In this document: in pieces, positions 38,270 to 46,895 of the stretch
Position numbering within the stretch: the first letter of the stretch is position 1
How the letters are laid out: each line of letters begins with the position of its first letter
NCBI RefSeq assembly: GCF_013327855.1
Contig: NZ_JABUMX010000003.1
Coordinates: forward strand, 124,001-188,000
Direction of reading: 5' to 3'
Length of the DNA: 64,000 nt
Origin: Phyllobacterium pellucidum
GTDB taxonomy: Bacteria > Pseudomonadota > Alphaproteobacteria > Rhizobiales > Rhizobiaceae
Program-made: the position numbers and the translations under genes
The notes under the pieces: generated by a model
Databases searched by the model: none
Told to the model about the DNA's origin: nothing
Seen by the model: only the letters and a program-made list of their open reading frames with translations

Positions 38270-39694
38270 ATGACCGACGTAACAACAGGTGTAGGAACCG
38301 CATCGGCCACTCCGGTCGAGCCAAGTCTACACCGGGTCATGGGACCCTGGCTGCTGCTTCTCTTCATCGTCGGCGATATTCTCGGCACCGGCATATATGC
38401 GCTCACGGGGCAGGTCGCGAAGCAGGTCGGCGGCGTCGTATGGCTGCCTTTTCTTATTGCCTTCATCGTCGCGGTCGTGACGGCGCTGAGTTACCTTGAA
38501 CTCGTCACGAAGTTTCCGAAAGCGGCGGGGGCTGCGCTCTATACGCATAAAGCTTTCGGCATTCATTTCATCACCTTCATCGTCGCATTCACCGTCATGT
38601 GCTCGGGTATCACCTCGGCATCGACAGCCTCGCGTGCCTTCGCCGCCAATCTCTCCGGCGCATTCCAGCTCAATCTCGAAAGTGGGATCGGCATTTCGCT
38701 CGTGGCCCTCACCTTCATGGCCGTCGTCGCCGCAGTCAACTTCCGCGGTGTCGGCGAGAGTGTGAAGGCCAATGTCGTGCTGACGGTAGTAGAACTCACC
38801 GGTCTCCTGATCATTATCTTCATCGGCCTGATGGCGATTACCGCCGGCCAGGGCGATGTCTCGCGCATCACGCAATTTGCCACAGCACCTGATTCAAGCG
38901 TGTTCTGGTCGGTCATGGCCGCCACCACACTTGCCTTTTTCGCCATGGTCGGGTTCGAGGATTCCGTCAACATGGCCGAGGAATGCAAGAATCCGACCCG
39001 GATCTTCCCGAAGGTGCTGCTTGCCGGTCTGTTAATCACCGGCATCATCTACGTTCTCGTCTCGATATCGGCAATCACCCTCGTCCCGCCGGCAGAACTT
39101 GGCGAAGGCGAGACGCCGCTCCTCAAAGTGGTGCAGGCGGGCGCACCGAATTTCCCGCTTTGGATATTCGGCTTCATCACCATGTTTGCCGTTGCCAACA
39201 GCGCGCTCATCAACATGCTCATGGCTAGCCGCCTCGTTTATGGCATGAGCCGGGAGCATGTCTTGCCGCCGCTCTTCGGCAAGGTGCATCCGGCGCGCCG
39301 CACGCCCTATCTTGCCATCGCCTTCACGACGCTTCTCGCATTCGGGCTGATCATGTTTGTCGGCGAGGTACCGGCGCTCGGCGGGACGACGGCGCTGCTC
39401 CTCCTCTTCGTCTTCACCATCGTCAATATCGCGGTGCTCATCCTGCGGCGCGAGACGGTGGACCACGATCATTTCCGCACGCCGACCTTCCTGCCCGTCG
39501 TCGGCGCCATCTCATGCGCTTTCTTCGCTGGCCCATGGACCGGGCGCGATCCGGTTCAATACAAGATCGCCGGCATTCTCATCGGCGTCGGTGTTGCCCT
39601 GTGGGTGATCACGGTCCTCATCAACCGCGCAACCGGCGTCAAGCCCGTGGAACCCACCATGGAGACCCTCGGCGGCGACGGCCCCATGAACTGA
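38270..39694 (+). CDS. APC-superfamily amino acid permease
   Basis: A 474-residue membrane protein with about twelve helices. The first helix, LLLLFIVGDILGTGIYALTGQVAKQVGG, contains the unwound G-x-G-I-Y-type segment of the APC fold. Helix 6 is FFAMVGFEDSVNMAEECKNPTRIFPK, carrying the E and the consensus loop found in amino-acid/polyamine/organocation transporters. The specific amino acid is not evident. The start at 38270 follows GGGAGGACTGCCCG. A GATTC site and a 160-base gap separate it from rpmE. yebC is convergent downstream. Confidence 0.92.
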   Translation: MTDVTTGVGTASATPVEPSLHRVMGPWLLLLFIVGDILGTGIYALTGQVAKQVGGVVWLPFLIAFIVAVVTALSYLELVTKFPKAAGAALYTHKAFGIHFITFIVAFTVMCSGITSASTASRAFAANLSGAFQLNLESGIGISLVALTFMAVVAAVNFRGVGESVKANVVLTVVELTGLLIIIFIGLMAITAGQGDVSRITQFATAPDSSVFWSVMAATTLAFFAMVGFEDSVNMAEECKNPTRIFPKVLLAGLLITGIIYVLVSISAITLVPPAELGEGETPLLKVVQAGAPNFPLWIFGFITMFAVANSALINMLMASRLVYGMSREHVLPPLFGKVHPARRTPYLAIAFTTLLAFGLIMFVGEVPALGGTTALLLLFVFTIVNIAVLILRRETVDHDHFRTPTFLPVVGAISCAFFAGPWTGRDPVQYKIAGILIGVGVALWVITVLINRATGVKPVEPTMETLGGDGPMN

Positions 39695-39697
39695 CGA

Positions 39698-39731
39698 CAA
39701 AAAATCCCGCCAGCCTTGCGGCTGACGGGAT
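39698..39731 (-). terminator. Intrinsic terminator after yebC
   Basis: A 12-bp stem with one mismatch (atcccgccagcc/ggctgacgggat), followed on the minus strand by seven T residues. It lies between the convergent yebC and APC permease genes and may weakly serve the plus strand too. Confidence 0.88.
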
Positions 39732-39755
39732 CTGATTGTTGCACCGAAAATGCGA

Positions 39756-40505
39756 TCAGGCCGCGCTGAGCTTGGCCAAAACCTCGTCGCTCACTTCGAA
39801 ATTGGCATAGACGTTCTGAACGTCGTCATCATCGTCGAGCGTCGCGAGAAGGCGCAGAACCGACTGTGCTTTCTCTTCGTCGACCGGCGCCATGGTCTGC
39901 GGCTTCCAGATCGCCTTCACGGACTCTGCTTCACCAAGGGCACTTTCCAGCGCCTTGGAAACTTCGCCAATGTCCTCAAAGGCGCACAGGATGACATGGC
40001 CGTCCTCGTCGCTCGAAACATCATCGGCGCCAGCCTCGATGGCGGCTTCCATGACCTTGTCGGCGCTGCCGGCTTCCGGCTTGTAGGTGATTTCTCCGAC
40101 GCGGTTGAACATGAAGCCCACCGAGCCGGTTTCGCCCATCGCGCCGCCCGCCTTGGTAAAGGCAGCGCGAACATTGGAAGCCGTGCGGTTGCGGTTGTCC
40201 GTCAGTGCCTCGACAATCACGGCAACGCCGCCCGGGCCATAGCCCTCGTAGCGGACTTCCTCGTAATTGTCGCCCTCGCCACCGGCCGCCTTCTTGATGG
40301 CGCGCTCGATATTGTCCTTCGGCATGGACTGCGCCCGGGCATTCTGGACGGCCAGACGCAAACGCGGGTTCATTGTCGGGTCAGGCAGACCCTGTTTGGC
40401 AGCGACGGTGATTTCGCGCCCGAGCTTGGAGAAGATTTTCGACCGAACGGCGTCCTGGCGCCCTTTGCGGTGCATGATGTTCTTAAATTGTGAATGGCCT
40501 GCCAT
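39756..40505 (-). CDS. yebC: YebC/PmpR-family regulatory protein
   Basis: A 249-residue protein of the widely conserved YebC/TACO1 family, proposed as DNA-binding regulators and, more recently, as ribosome-associated factors relieving stalling. The N-terminus is canonical: [75 protein letters not shown] and FMFNRVGEI follow. In many alphaproteobacteria yebC precedes ruvC; here it is 16 kb from ruvC, with unrelated genes between. It is transcribed alone. Confidence 0.96.
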   Translation of the reverse strand: MAGHSQFKNIMHRKGRQDAVRSKIFSKLGREITVAAKQGLPDPTMNPRLRLAVQNARAQSMPKDNIERAIKKAAGGEGDNYEEVRYEGYGPGGVAVIVEALTDNRNRTASNVRAAFTKAGGAMGETGSVGFMFNRVGEITYKPEAGSADKVMEAAIEAGADDVSSDEDGHVILCAFEDIGEVSKALESALGEAESVKAIWKPQTMAPVDEEKAQSVLRLLATLDDDDDVQNVYANFEVSDEVLAKLSAA

Positions 40506-40670
40506 GGCACCCCTGCGTGCTTTGCTACGTTTGCTGATGTTTCACGTCAGGGCCCTGCAATTTGACGCTGCGGGCTGCACCTAGCGGAAAACATGCTGCT
40601 GGAATGGCGCCCTTATAGGGAAAATCCTATCGCGCGTCCAGCCACACGAGAAGCAAAGCTTGCATCCGGA

Positions 40671-41093
40671 TCATCGTGTCAGCCGCACGCCTGAAAAGTT
40701 AGTCCGCGAAATGTCCGAGCAGAGGTTGAACCACTCGCAACCACCACACGCGTCGCGTGTCGTGCCCTTTTTGAACTCCCGGCGAAATGTCGAAAGCAGG
40801 GCAGCATCAAGTTCGATCGTGTCGCCGTTTTTCACTTGCCGCCCCAGCAATCTGCTCACTGCCGCAGCGGCTTTGGGGTCGCGCTCGCGAACACTCGCCC
40901 ACAGGCAATGCGGATCTGCATCGCCAAGCAGAGGAGCGCAGACATCGTCCGCCCCCTCGCTCAGTTCTATGGCGTCGCCCGCCACAAGCCGCTTGATGAC
41001 CTCGTCATAATTGGCAGTGAACGCCTCGCTGTAACCCTTGCCGACATAGGTCAGCATGCACAGGAGATGGTGCGGGCGAAGCCTGACCGTCAA
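40671..41093 (-). CDS. DUF1284 cysteine-rich protein, linked to bioY
   Basis: 140 residues with RLRPHHLLCMLTYVGKGYS at the N-terminus, the DUF1284 signature, and several cysteines, including DVCAPLLGDADPHCLW and DACGGCEWFNLCSD, which could bind a metal or Fe-S cluster. Function is unknown. It starts with TTG at 41093, overlapping the bioY stop as TTGA, so translation is probably coupled. The TTG start is supported because the family motif begins three residues later. Together with bioY it suggests a role in biotin uptake or biotin-dependent metabolism. Confidence 0.82.
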   Translation of the reverse strand: MTVRLRPHHLLCMLTYVGKGYSEAFTANYDEVIKRLVAGDAIELSEGADDVCAPLLGDADPHCLWASVRERDPKAAAAVSRLLGRQVKNGDTIELDAALLSTFRREFKKGTTRDACGGCEWFNLCSDISRTNFSGVRLTR

Positions 41094-41671
41094 CCGAGGC
41101 GAACCATGACCCCTGAGCGGCGCAAGGCTTCAATAACGGCGGCTGCCAAAGCCGACTTCAGAATGCCGCCGACGATAAATGGTGCGACGCCCGATACCCA
41201 TGCGGTTTCAAGGCCGAAAAGGTGGACGAGCCAGGAAGCGCCGAGCACGAGGCACAAGGCGTTGCCGAAGAGCATGACCGCGAAGGACGACCACGGATTG
41301 CGGGTCAGACCGCGCTCGGCGAGATAGCCGACAAACGCCGCAACGACCGGGAACGCGAAGAGATAGCCAGCGGTAGGACCGACGAAGGGTGCGAGCCCGA
41401 ATGCGCCGCCCGCGAGAACCGGCATGCCCATCATGGCTTCAATCAGCCAGGCGATGACCGTGAGGCCCCCGAGACGCCAACCGTAAAGGGCGCCAACCAT
41501 CGTGACCGCAAAGGTCTGCATGGTTACCGGTACCGGTATCATCGGCACGGAGACCCAGGAACTGACGGCAAGGAATGCCGTGCCTATAAGAACAGCGAGC
41601 GCCTTATAGACCAGCGGCCGGTTGGCGAGCTTCAGCGGAACGAAAGCTTCGGTAAGTGTCGTATTCATCAA
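41090..41671 (-). CDS. bioY: Biotin transporter BioY
   Basis: The substrate-binding S-component of the ECF biotin transporter. It has 193 residues with six hydrophobic helices and the BioY signature region (PMIPVPVTMQTFAVTMVGALYGWRLGGLTV; GGAFGLAPFVGPTAGYLFAFPVVAAFVGYLAE). In rhizobia, BioY can work alone or with EcfA/T encoded elsewhere; neither is in this window. terC lies 46 bases upstream and DUF1284 overlaps downstream. A TTATNNATAA-type BioR operator was not found just upstream. Confidence 0.93.
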   Translation of the reverse strand: MMNTTLTEAFVPLKLANRPLVYKALAVLIGTAFLAVSSWVSVPMIPVPVTMQTFAVTMVGALYGWRLGGLTVIAWLIEAMMGMPVLAGGAFGLAPFVGPTAGYLFAFPVVAAFVGYLAERGLTRNPWSSFAVMLFGNALCLVLGASWLVHLFGLETAWVSGVAPFIVGGILKSALAAAVIEALRRSGVMVRLG

Positions 41672-41717
41672 CGTTCAGTCCTTGTTGTCAGAAATTCCGG
41701 GTCAGCATGGAGCAAGG

Positions 41718-42464
41718 TCAGTGGCTCTTCTTCCTCCTTCGCCGCGCCAGCATGTTAAGCGCTTCGACGAGAGCCGAGAAGCCCATTGCCGCATAAATGT
41801 AGCCTTTCGGTACATGGAAACCAAACCCGTCGGCGATAAGCGTCATGCCTATCATCAGGAGGAATCCGAGGGCAAGCATGACTATAGTCGGATTGGCGGC
41901 AATGAACCGCGACAAGGGCTCGGCTGCGAGCAGCATCACTGTAACCGCCGCCAGAACCGCGATGACCATGATGGCAATCTCGTCGGTCATACCGACCGCC
42001 GTGATGATCGAATCCACCGAGAAGACGAGATCGAGCAAAAGTATCTGCATAATCGCCGCGCCCATGGAAAGAGTTACGGTCTTGCCGATGACATCTTCCT
42101 TGGCATCTTCATGATCGACCGTATGGTGAATTTCCTTCGTCGCCTTCCAGACAAGAAAGAGACCGCCGGCGATCAGGATGAGATCCCGCCAGGAAAAACC
42201 ATGTCCGAAGGCTTCGAAGACAGGTTCCGTCAACTGCACGATGATCGAAATCGTAAACAGCAGCACCAGGCGCAAGATCAGCGCAGCGCTGATGCCAAGG
42301 CGACGGGCCCGGGCCTGCTGCTCTTTCGGCAGTTTATTGGTCAGAATTGAAATGAAGATGAGATTGTCGATGCCGAGGACGACCTCCATCACCACAAGCG
42401 TGACAAGGGCAATGAGCCCCTCGGGCCGATAGATGAAATCGAAATGGGAAAGTAGCGCTTCCAT
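41718..42464 (-). CDS. TerC-family integral membrane protein
   Basis: A 248-residue protein with seven hydrophobic helices. Two internal repeats carry acidic motifs within membrane segments: [24 protein letters not shown] and [22 protein letters not shown]. TerC proteins (for example Alx and MeeF-type exporters) move manganese or other metal ions and have been linked to tellurite resistance and metallation of secreted proteins. The C-terminus is basic. It is probably first in a terC-bioY-DUF1284 transcript. Confidence 0.9.
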   Translation of the reverse strand: MEALLSHFDFIYRPEGLIALVTLVVMEVVLGIDNLIFISILTNKLPKEQQARARRLGISAALILRLVLLFTISIIVQLTEPVFEAFGHGFSWRDLILIAGGLFLVWKATKEIHHTVDHEDAKEDVIGKTVTLSMGAAIMQILLLDLVFSVDSIITAVGMTDEIAIMVIAVLAAVTVMLLAAEPLSRFIAANPTIVMLALGFLLMIGMTLIADGFGFHVPKGYIYAAMGFSALVEALNMLARRRRKKSH

Positions 42465-42573
42465 GGGGGTCGTTCCTGTGTTGCTGTTGGCCCGGATGGT
42501 GCAAAATCAAAGATAATAGATGTTCTGAAGTCTATTGGATGCGCAGGTGGTGTTGGCGCCTCGCAAGATCAAC

Positions 42574-43398
42574 TCATTTCCAGAAGGAGGGGATCGTCTC
42601 CTCCAGGCGCGGCCCGATGCGCAGCGGCGCAATTTTCTCGGCAAGGCCGGTCCTGTCTGAAATTTCGACACCGACGCCGCAAATCGTCGCCTTGCCGCTT
42701 GCCGCCTCGAAACGTCCTTTCGGCACTTTGGAAAGGAAGCGGTTGAGCGGTTCCTCCTTGTCCATGCCGAGGGAGGAATCGTAATCACCGCACATGCCGG
42801 CATCGGACATATAGGCAGTGCCGCCATTGAGAATCTGCGCATCCGCCGTCGGCACGTGGGTGTGCGTCCCGACGACGAAGCTCGCGCGGCCATCGACGAA
42901 ATGGCCGAAGCACTGTTTTTCGCTCGTCGCCTCGGCATGAAAGTCGAATACCGCCGCATCGGCCTGTTCGCCGAGCGGGCAGGCAGCAAGGATTTCCTCG
43001 GCGATGGTAAAGGGGTCATGCAGGTCCGGATGCATGAACACCCGGCCCATGATATTAGCGACAAGGACGCGGGCGCCGTTCTTTGCAATGAAAAGCCCCG
43101 ACCCCTTGCCCGCCGTTCCGAGCGGAAAATTCGCGGGCCGCAGGAAGCGCTCTTCGCGTGCGGCAAAGACCAATGCCTCGCGCTGGTCCCAGACATGATT
43201 GCCGGTGGTGACGACATCCGCGCCGGCATTGATCGTATCGTGGAAGATTTCTTCAGTGATGCCGAAGCCGCCCGCGGCGTTCTCGCCGTTGACGATGGTG
43301 AAATCGAGCTTGAGGTCGGATATAAGGCCGGGCAACTGTTCGTACACAGCTGTTCGCCCCGACCGGCCCACCATATCACCTAGAAAAAGTAATCTCAC
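42574..43398 (-). CDS. YmdB-type (TIGR00282) metallophosphoesterase
   Basis: A 274-residue dimetal phosphodiesterase. Metal-ligand motifs in order are LFLGDMVGRSGR (GD), TIVNGENAAGGFGI (N/E), VVTTGNHVWD (GNH) and FVVGTHTHVPTAD (GTHTHV). Bacillus YmdB cleaves cyclic nucleotides such as 2',3'-cAMP and affects biofilm; the role in alphaproteobacteria is not known. It uses a GTG start at 43398, since MRLLFLGDMVG is the family N-terminus. The 5-FCL gene ends 42 bases upstream on the same strand, so the two may be co-transcribed. Confidence 0.9.
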   Translation of the reverse strand: MRLLFLGDMVGRSGRTAVYEQLPGLISDLKLDFTIVNGENAAGGFGITEEIFHDTINAGADVVTTGNHVWDQREALVFAAREERFLRPANFPLGTAGKGSGLFIAKNGARVLVANIMGRVFMHPDLHDPFTIAEEILAACPLGEQADAAVFDFHAEATSEKQCFGHFVDGRASFVVGTHTHVPTADAQILNGGTAYMSDAGMCGDYDSSLGMDKEEPLNRFLSKVPKGRFEAASGKATICGVGVEISDRTGLAEKIAPLRIGPRLEETIPSFWK

Positions 43399-43440
43399 TT
43401 ACACATCCCGGGTCGGCCGCCACCCTTGGCGAGCCGTGCA

Positions 43441-44049
43441 TCATCGAATGGATTTATCCGTCCGATTGATACTGCGCAACCCGCTTTCCGTCAGGATGGC
43501 TTCGAGCGGCATGTCATGCGGCTCGTCCGGCACGATTTCCACCTCCTGGCAGTCGAACGCCACGCCGACGAGGCGCGGATTTAGCCCCTTATCCTCAAGC
43601 CTGGCGATTGCCCGGTCGTAATAGCCGGCGCCATAGCCGATGCGGTGTCCACGCGCATCAAAGGCAGCGAGCGGTACCAGCATGAAGGTCGGATCAAGCA
43701 CGGCGGCCTCCGCGGGCGGTCCGGCCGTGCCAAAACCGGTCTCGACCATGGGCGCGCCGCGCACGAGTTCGCGAAACAGGATCGTCTGTTTGTCGATGAT
43801 GACCGGCAGGCATAGCCGGGCGCCGCGTTCACGCAAACCGAAAAGCAGCGGCCGCAAATCGACTTCGGACCGGATCGGCCAGAATCCCGAAACGATGGCG
43901 TCGGCATCAAGGGCGAAGGAAGCGAGACCGATATCGGCAATGCGCATCGACCCCTCGATACGCGTCTCGGTTGTCAGCGCGTCGCGCCGCCCGAGCGCCT
44001 CGAGGCGAAGTTTTTTCTTCAACTCTTTGATGGGGGAGTGATGCGTCAC
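43441..44049 (-). CDS. 5-formyltetrahydrofolate cyclo-ligase
   Basis: Converts 5-formyl-THF with ATP to 5,10-methenyl-THF, returning folate to the active pool. It has 202 residues from GTG 44049 (VTHHSPIKELKKKLRLEALGRRD). The family signature near the C-terminus is HRIGYGAGYYDRAIARLE, and ADAIVSGFWPIRSEVDLRPLL marks the N-terminal substrate region. The GTG start is chosen because further upstream lies the 6S RNA gene. As in many bacteria (ygfA next to ssrS), it follows 6S RNA and may be read from the same transcript. Confidence 0.9.
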   Translation of the reverse strand: MTHHSPIKELKKKLRLEALGRRDALTTETRIEGSMRIADIGLASFALDADAIVSGFWPIRSEVDLRPLLFGLRERGARLCLPVIIDKQTILFRELVRGAPMVETGFGTAGPPAEAAVLDPTFMLVPLAAFDARGHRIGYGAGYYDRAIARLEDKGLNPRLVGVAFDCQEVEIVPDEPHDMPLEAILTESGLRSINRTDKSIR

Positions 44050-44079
44050 GGCAAGACTTTGATGGCGTGAAAAACAAAA

Positions 44080-44237
44080 GTGGCGTCCACACAACCGATG
44101 GAGAAGTCGATCCCGGGAACCTACAAAGTAGGTGGGCGCCGTGTGAAGAGGCCCACGGGCCTCCTCAGGGACAGCTCCCTAAGGGATCATTAAGGCCCCG
44201 GGGAATATGTCTCTCCTGTCGAGAAGCGCAGAGCGCC
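44080..44237 (-). ncRNA. ssrS: 6S RNA
   Basis: Binds RNA polymerase holoenzyme with the housekeeping sigma and mimics an open promoter. On the minus strand the conserved central segments are visible: CCGGGGCCTTAATGATCCC, TTAGGGAGCTGTCCCTGA, GGCCCGTGGGCC and CACCTACTTTGTAGGTTCC, with the closing arms GGAGAG/TTCTCC and GGCG/CGCC. A TATATT -10 lies at 44249-44244, giving a start near 44237. A stem GTGG/CCAC with a T-rich tail (44090-44070) may end it. It sits just upstream of 5-FCL. The ends are approximate. Confidence 0.9.
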
Positions 44238-44346
44238 AAGCCGAATATAGGACGGCGCGCGCAATTGCACCAGTACCGTCCCCGGCTAATTTCAACCTCT
44301 TGCCCCGACGCTGCGCCATCCCTAATCTCGCGGGCTCACGAAAGGA

Positions 44347-45192
44347 ATGAACATGCGCTTTGAAGGCACGGCGGCCTATGTGGCCGACAAGGATCTGATG
44401 ATTGCGGTGAATGCGGCGATCGCCCTGGAGCGTCCGCTGCTCGTCAAGGGCGAACCCGGCACCGGAAAGACCGAGCTGGCGCGCCAGATCGCGGCGGCGC
44501 TCGGGCTGGATCTCATCGAGTGGAACGTCAAATCGACGACGAAAGCGCAACAGGGACTATACGAATATGACGCCGTCAGCCGCCTGCGCGATTCCCAGCT
44601 TGGCGATGCCCGCTTCAACGACATTGCCAACTATATCAAGCCCGGCAAGCTTTGGGACGCATTCACCGCGCCGAAAAAGGTCGTTCTCCTCATCGACGAG
44701 ATCGACAAGGCGGACATCGAGTTTCCGAACGACCTCCTGCAGGAACTCGACCGTAACGAGTTCTTCGTCTACGAAACCGGGGAGACAATCCGCGCTGCCC
44801 ATCGGCCGATCGTCGTCATCACCTCCAACAACGAAAAGGAGCTGCCGGACGCGTTCCTGCGGCGGTGCTTCTTCCACTATATCCGCTTCCCCGATGTCGA
44901 GACCCTGGCGAAAATCGTCGAGGTCCATTATCCCGGCATCAAGCAAAATCTGGTCCGCGCCGCACTGACGCAGTTCTATGAGATCCGCGACGTTCCGGGC
45001 CTGAAAAAGAAGCCGTCCACCTCCGAGGCGCTCGACTGGATCAGGCTGCTTGTCGCCGACGATATAGCGCCGGAAGATCTGCGGACCGACCCGAAGAACA
45101 TGCTGCCGAAACTGCACGGCGCATTGCTGAAGAACGAACAGGATGTCCACCTTTTTGAACGACTGGCCTTCATGGCGAGGAGACAGGGATGA
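44347..45192 (+). CDS. MoxR-family AAA+ ATPase
   Basis: A 281-residue chaperone-like ATPase. Walker A is GEPGTGKTELARQIAAAL, Walker B is VVLLIDEIDKADIEFPNDLLQELD, sensor I is VVITSNNEKELPDAFLRRCFFHYIRFP, and the helical lid follows. MoxR proteins act with VWA partners in metal insertion or protein-complex maturation; the partner here (45635) is a CoxE-like VWA protein. A GNAT gene lies between them with a 4-base ATGA overlap. All three are coupled, so they probably form one functional unit. Confidence 0.93.
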   Translation: MNMRFEGTAAYVADKDLMIAVNAAIALERPLLVKGEPGTGKTELARQIAAALGLDLIEWNVKSTTKAQQGLYEYDAVSRLRDSQLGDARFNDIANYIKPGKLWDAFTAPKKVVLLIDEIDKADIEFPNDLLQELDRNEFFVYETGETIRAAHRPIVVITSNNEKELPDAFLRRCFFHYIRFPDVETLAKIVEVHYPGIKQNLVRAALTQFYEIRDVPGLKKKPSTSEALDWIRLLVADDIAPEDLRTDPKNMLPKLHGALLKNEQDVHLFERLAFMARRQG

Positions 45193-45635
45193 GCGTTGAA
45201 ATCCGCCCTTTGGCGAAATCAGACGAGGCCGAGTGGCGGCGGCTGTGGACCGGATACCTGACTTTCTACGAGACGACGGTGCCGGAAGAAGTCTACCGGA
45301 CAACCTTCGAGCGGCTTACGTCAGGCAATGACCACGAGTATCGCGGCTTCATTGCCGAACTCGATGGCAAGCCGGTCGGCCTTACCCACTATCTGTTTCA
45401 CCGCCATTGCTGGAGCATTGAAAACGTCTGCTATCTGCAGGACCTTTTCGCCGATCCGGAGGTGCGAGGCAAAGGCATTGGCCGCGCACTGATCGAGGCT
45501 GTGCACACGCAAGCCACGAAGGCAGGGGCGCATTCGGTCTACTGGACGACCAACCAGAACAATGCGACAGCGCGGCAGCTCTATGACCGTATCGCCAAGG
45601 TCACGCCCTTCATCAAATACGTGAAGACTGTCTGA
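45189..45635 (+). CDS. GNAT-family N-acetyltransferase within the MoxR-VWA operon
   Basis: A 148-residue single-domain GNAT: IRPLAKSDEAEWRRLWTGYLTFYE at the N-terminus, LQDLFADPEVRGKGIGRALIEAVHTQA with the R-G-x-G-I-G acetyl-CoA loop, and NNATARQLYDRIAKVTPFIKYVKTV at the end. The substrate is unknown. It starts inside the MoxR stop (ATGA) and ends inside the VWA start (TGATG). This suggests co-translation and perhaps acetylation of a partner, but no direct evidence is visible. Confidence 0.92.
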   Translation: MSVEIRPLAKSDEAEWRRLWTGYLTFYETTVPEEVYRTTFERLTSGNDHEYRGFIAELDGKPVGLTHYLFHRHCWSIENVCYLQDLFADPEVRGKGIGRALIEAVHTQATKAGAHSVYWTTNQNNATARQLYDRIAKVTPFIKYVKTV

Positions 45636-46825
45636 TGTTCATCCCCTTCTTCCTTGAGCTGAAGGCGGCGCGCATTCCCGTTTCATTGCGGGAATATCTG
45701 ACGCTGCTCGAAGGCTTGGAAGCGGGACTCGTCGACTATGATGTGGAAGGCTTCTACTATCTAGCCCGCTCCGCGCTCGTAAAGGACGAGCGCCACATGG
45801 ACCGTTTCGATCAGGTCTTCGGACATGTCTTCAAGGGCATCGAAGCGTTAGGCGGCGAAGACGGCATCAATATCGCCAATCTTCCCGAAGAGTGGCTGCG
45901 CAAGCTTGCGGAAAAGCATCTCAGCGAGGAAGAAAAGAAACTCATTGAGGCTCTCGGCGGCCTCGACAAGCTAATGGATACACTGCGCCAGCGGCTTGCA
46001 GAGCAGAAGGGCCGGCACCAAGGCGGCTCGAAATGGATCGGAACCGCTGGCACCTCGCCTTTCGGCGCCTATGGCTATAACCCCGAAGGCGTGCGCATCG
46101 GCCAGGATGAGAGCCGACATCGGCGCGCCGTCAAGGTTTGGGACAAGCGCGAGTTCAAGAATTTCGACGACAGCGTTGAACTCGGCACGCGCAATATCAA
46201 GGTGGCGCTCAAGCGCCTGCGGCGTTGGATTCGCGAGGGTGCCGACGACGAGCTCGACCTTTCCGGCACAATCCAGTCTACCGCCGAACATGGCTATCTT
46301 GATGTCATAACCCGTCCAGAACGGCACAATCATGTTAAATTGCTCATGTTTTTCGACGTCGGCGGCTCCATGGACGAGCACATCAAGGTCGCCGAAGAAT
46401 TGTTCTCCGCAGTGCGATCGGAATTCAAGCACATGGAATATTTCTACTTCCACAACTGCCTATATGAGGCGGTATGGAAGGACAATCGCCGCCGCCACAC
46501 GCAAAGCATTCCGACCATGGACGTGATCCAAAAATATGGACCGGATTACAAGGTCATCTTCGTTGGCGACGCGGCAATGGCCCCCTACGAAATCTCGCAT
46601 GCGGGCGGCTCGGTCGAGCACTGGAACGAGAAGGCCGGTGCGGCGTGGCTCGGGCAGGTACTCGACCAGTGGAAGAACGCAGTCTGGCTCAATCCGACCA
46701 AGGAAAGCTATTGGGATTATACGGCTTCGACAGCCATGATCCGCACGATTTTCGCGCACCGGATGTATCCGTTGACACTGGCGGGTCTCGAAGCGGCAAC
46801 CCGCGAGCTTTCACGCCGGCATTGA
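45635..46825 (+). CDS. CoxE-like VWA-domain protein
   Basis: A 396-residue protein. The N-terminal half is helical, with an acidic/charged region (EKLAEKHLSEEEKKLIEALGG). The C-terminal half is a von Willebrand factor A-like domain whose MIDAS motif D-x-G-x-S is in LMFFDVGGSMDEHIKVAEELFSAVR at about residue 240. VWA proteins of this class pair with MoxR ATPases, and the CoxD/CoxE pair of CO dehydrogenase maturation is the best-known case. The target complex here is unknown; no cox or methanol genes are nearby. Confidence 0.92.
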   Translation: MFIPFFLELKAARIPVSLREYLTLLEGLEAGLVDYDVEGFYYLARSALVKDERHMDRFDQVFGHVFKGIEALGGEDGINIANLPEEWLRKLAEKHLSEEEKKLIEALGGLDKLMDTLRQRLAEQKGRHQGGSKWIGTAGTSPFGAYGYNPEGVRIGQDESRHRRAVKVWDKREFKNFDDSVELGTRNIKVALKRLRRWIREGADDELDLSGTIQSTAEHGYLDVITRPERHNHVKLLMFFDVGGSMDEHIKVAEELFSAVRSEFKHMEYFYFHNCLYEAVWKDNRRRHTQSIPTMDVIQKYGPDYKVIFVGDAAMAPYEISHAGGSVEHWNEKAGAAWLGQVLDQWKNAVWLNPTKESYWDYTASTAMIRTIFAHRMYPLTLAGLEAATRELSRRH

Positions 46826-46864
46826 GCCGAAAACCCGGCCATCCCATGCAATCCAGCGATTTTG

Positions 46865-46893
46865 TTGACATCCCGTCAAACCGCTCGTATTAG
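46865..46893 (+). promoter_or_regulatory. Sigma-70-type promoter of the GntR-CynX operon
   Basis: TTGACA (46865-46870), a 17-base spacer and TATTAG (46888-46893). The -35 is a perfect consensus. The GntR start codon follows 31 bases after the -10, and the palindromic operator begins 2 bases after the -10. Confidence 0.75.
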
Positions 46894-46895
46894 TC

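Noticed and set aside
41672-41717. BioR operator before bioY
   Set aside because: BioR-type TTATNNATAA palindromes were looked for in the short terC-bioY gap and near terC and were not seen.
42515-42536. Inverted repeat AATAGA-N10-TCTATT between the YmdB-type and terC genes
   Set aside because: Only six bases per arm, AT-rich, and weak as a terminator or operator.
44050-44094. TTG-started N-terminal extension of 5-FCL
   Set aside because: The extension would run into the 6S RNA terminator region and has no family similarity; GTG 44049 fits better.
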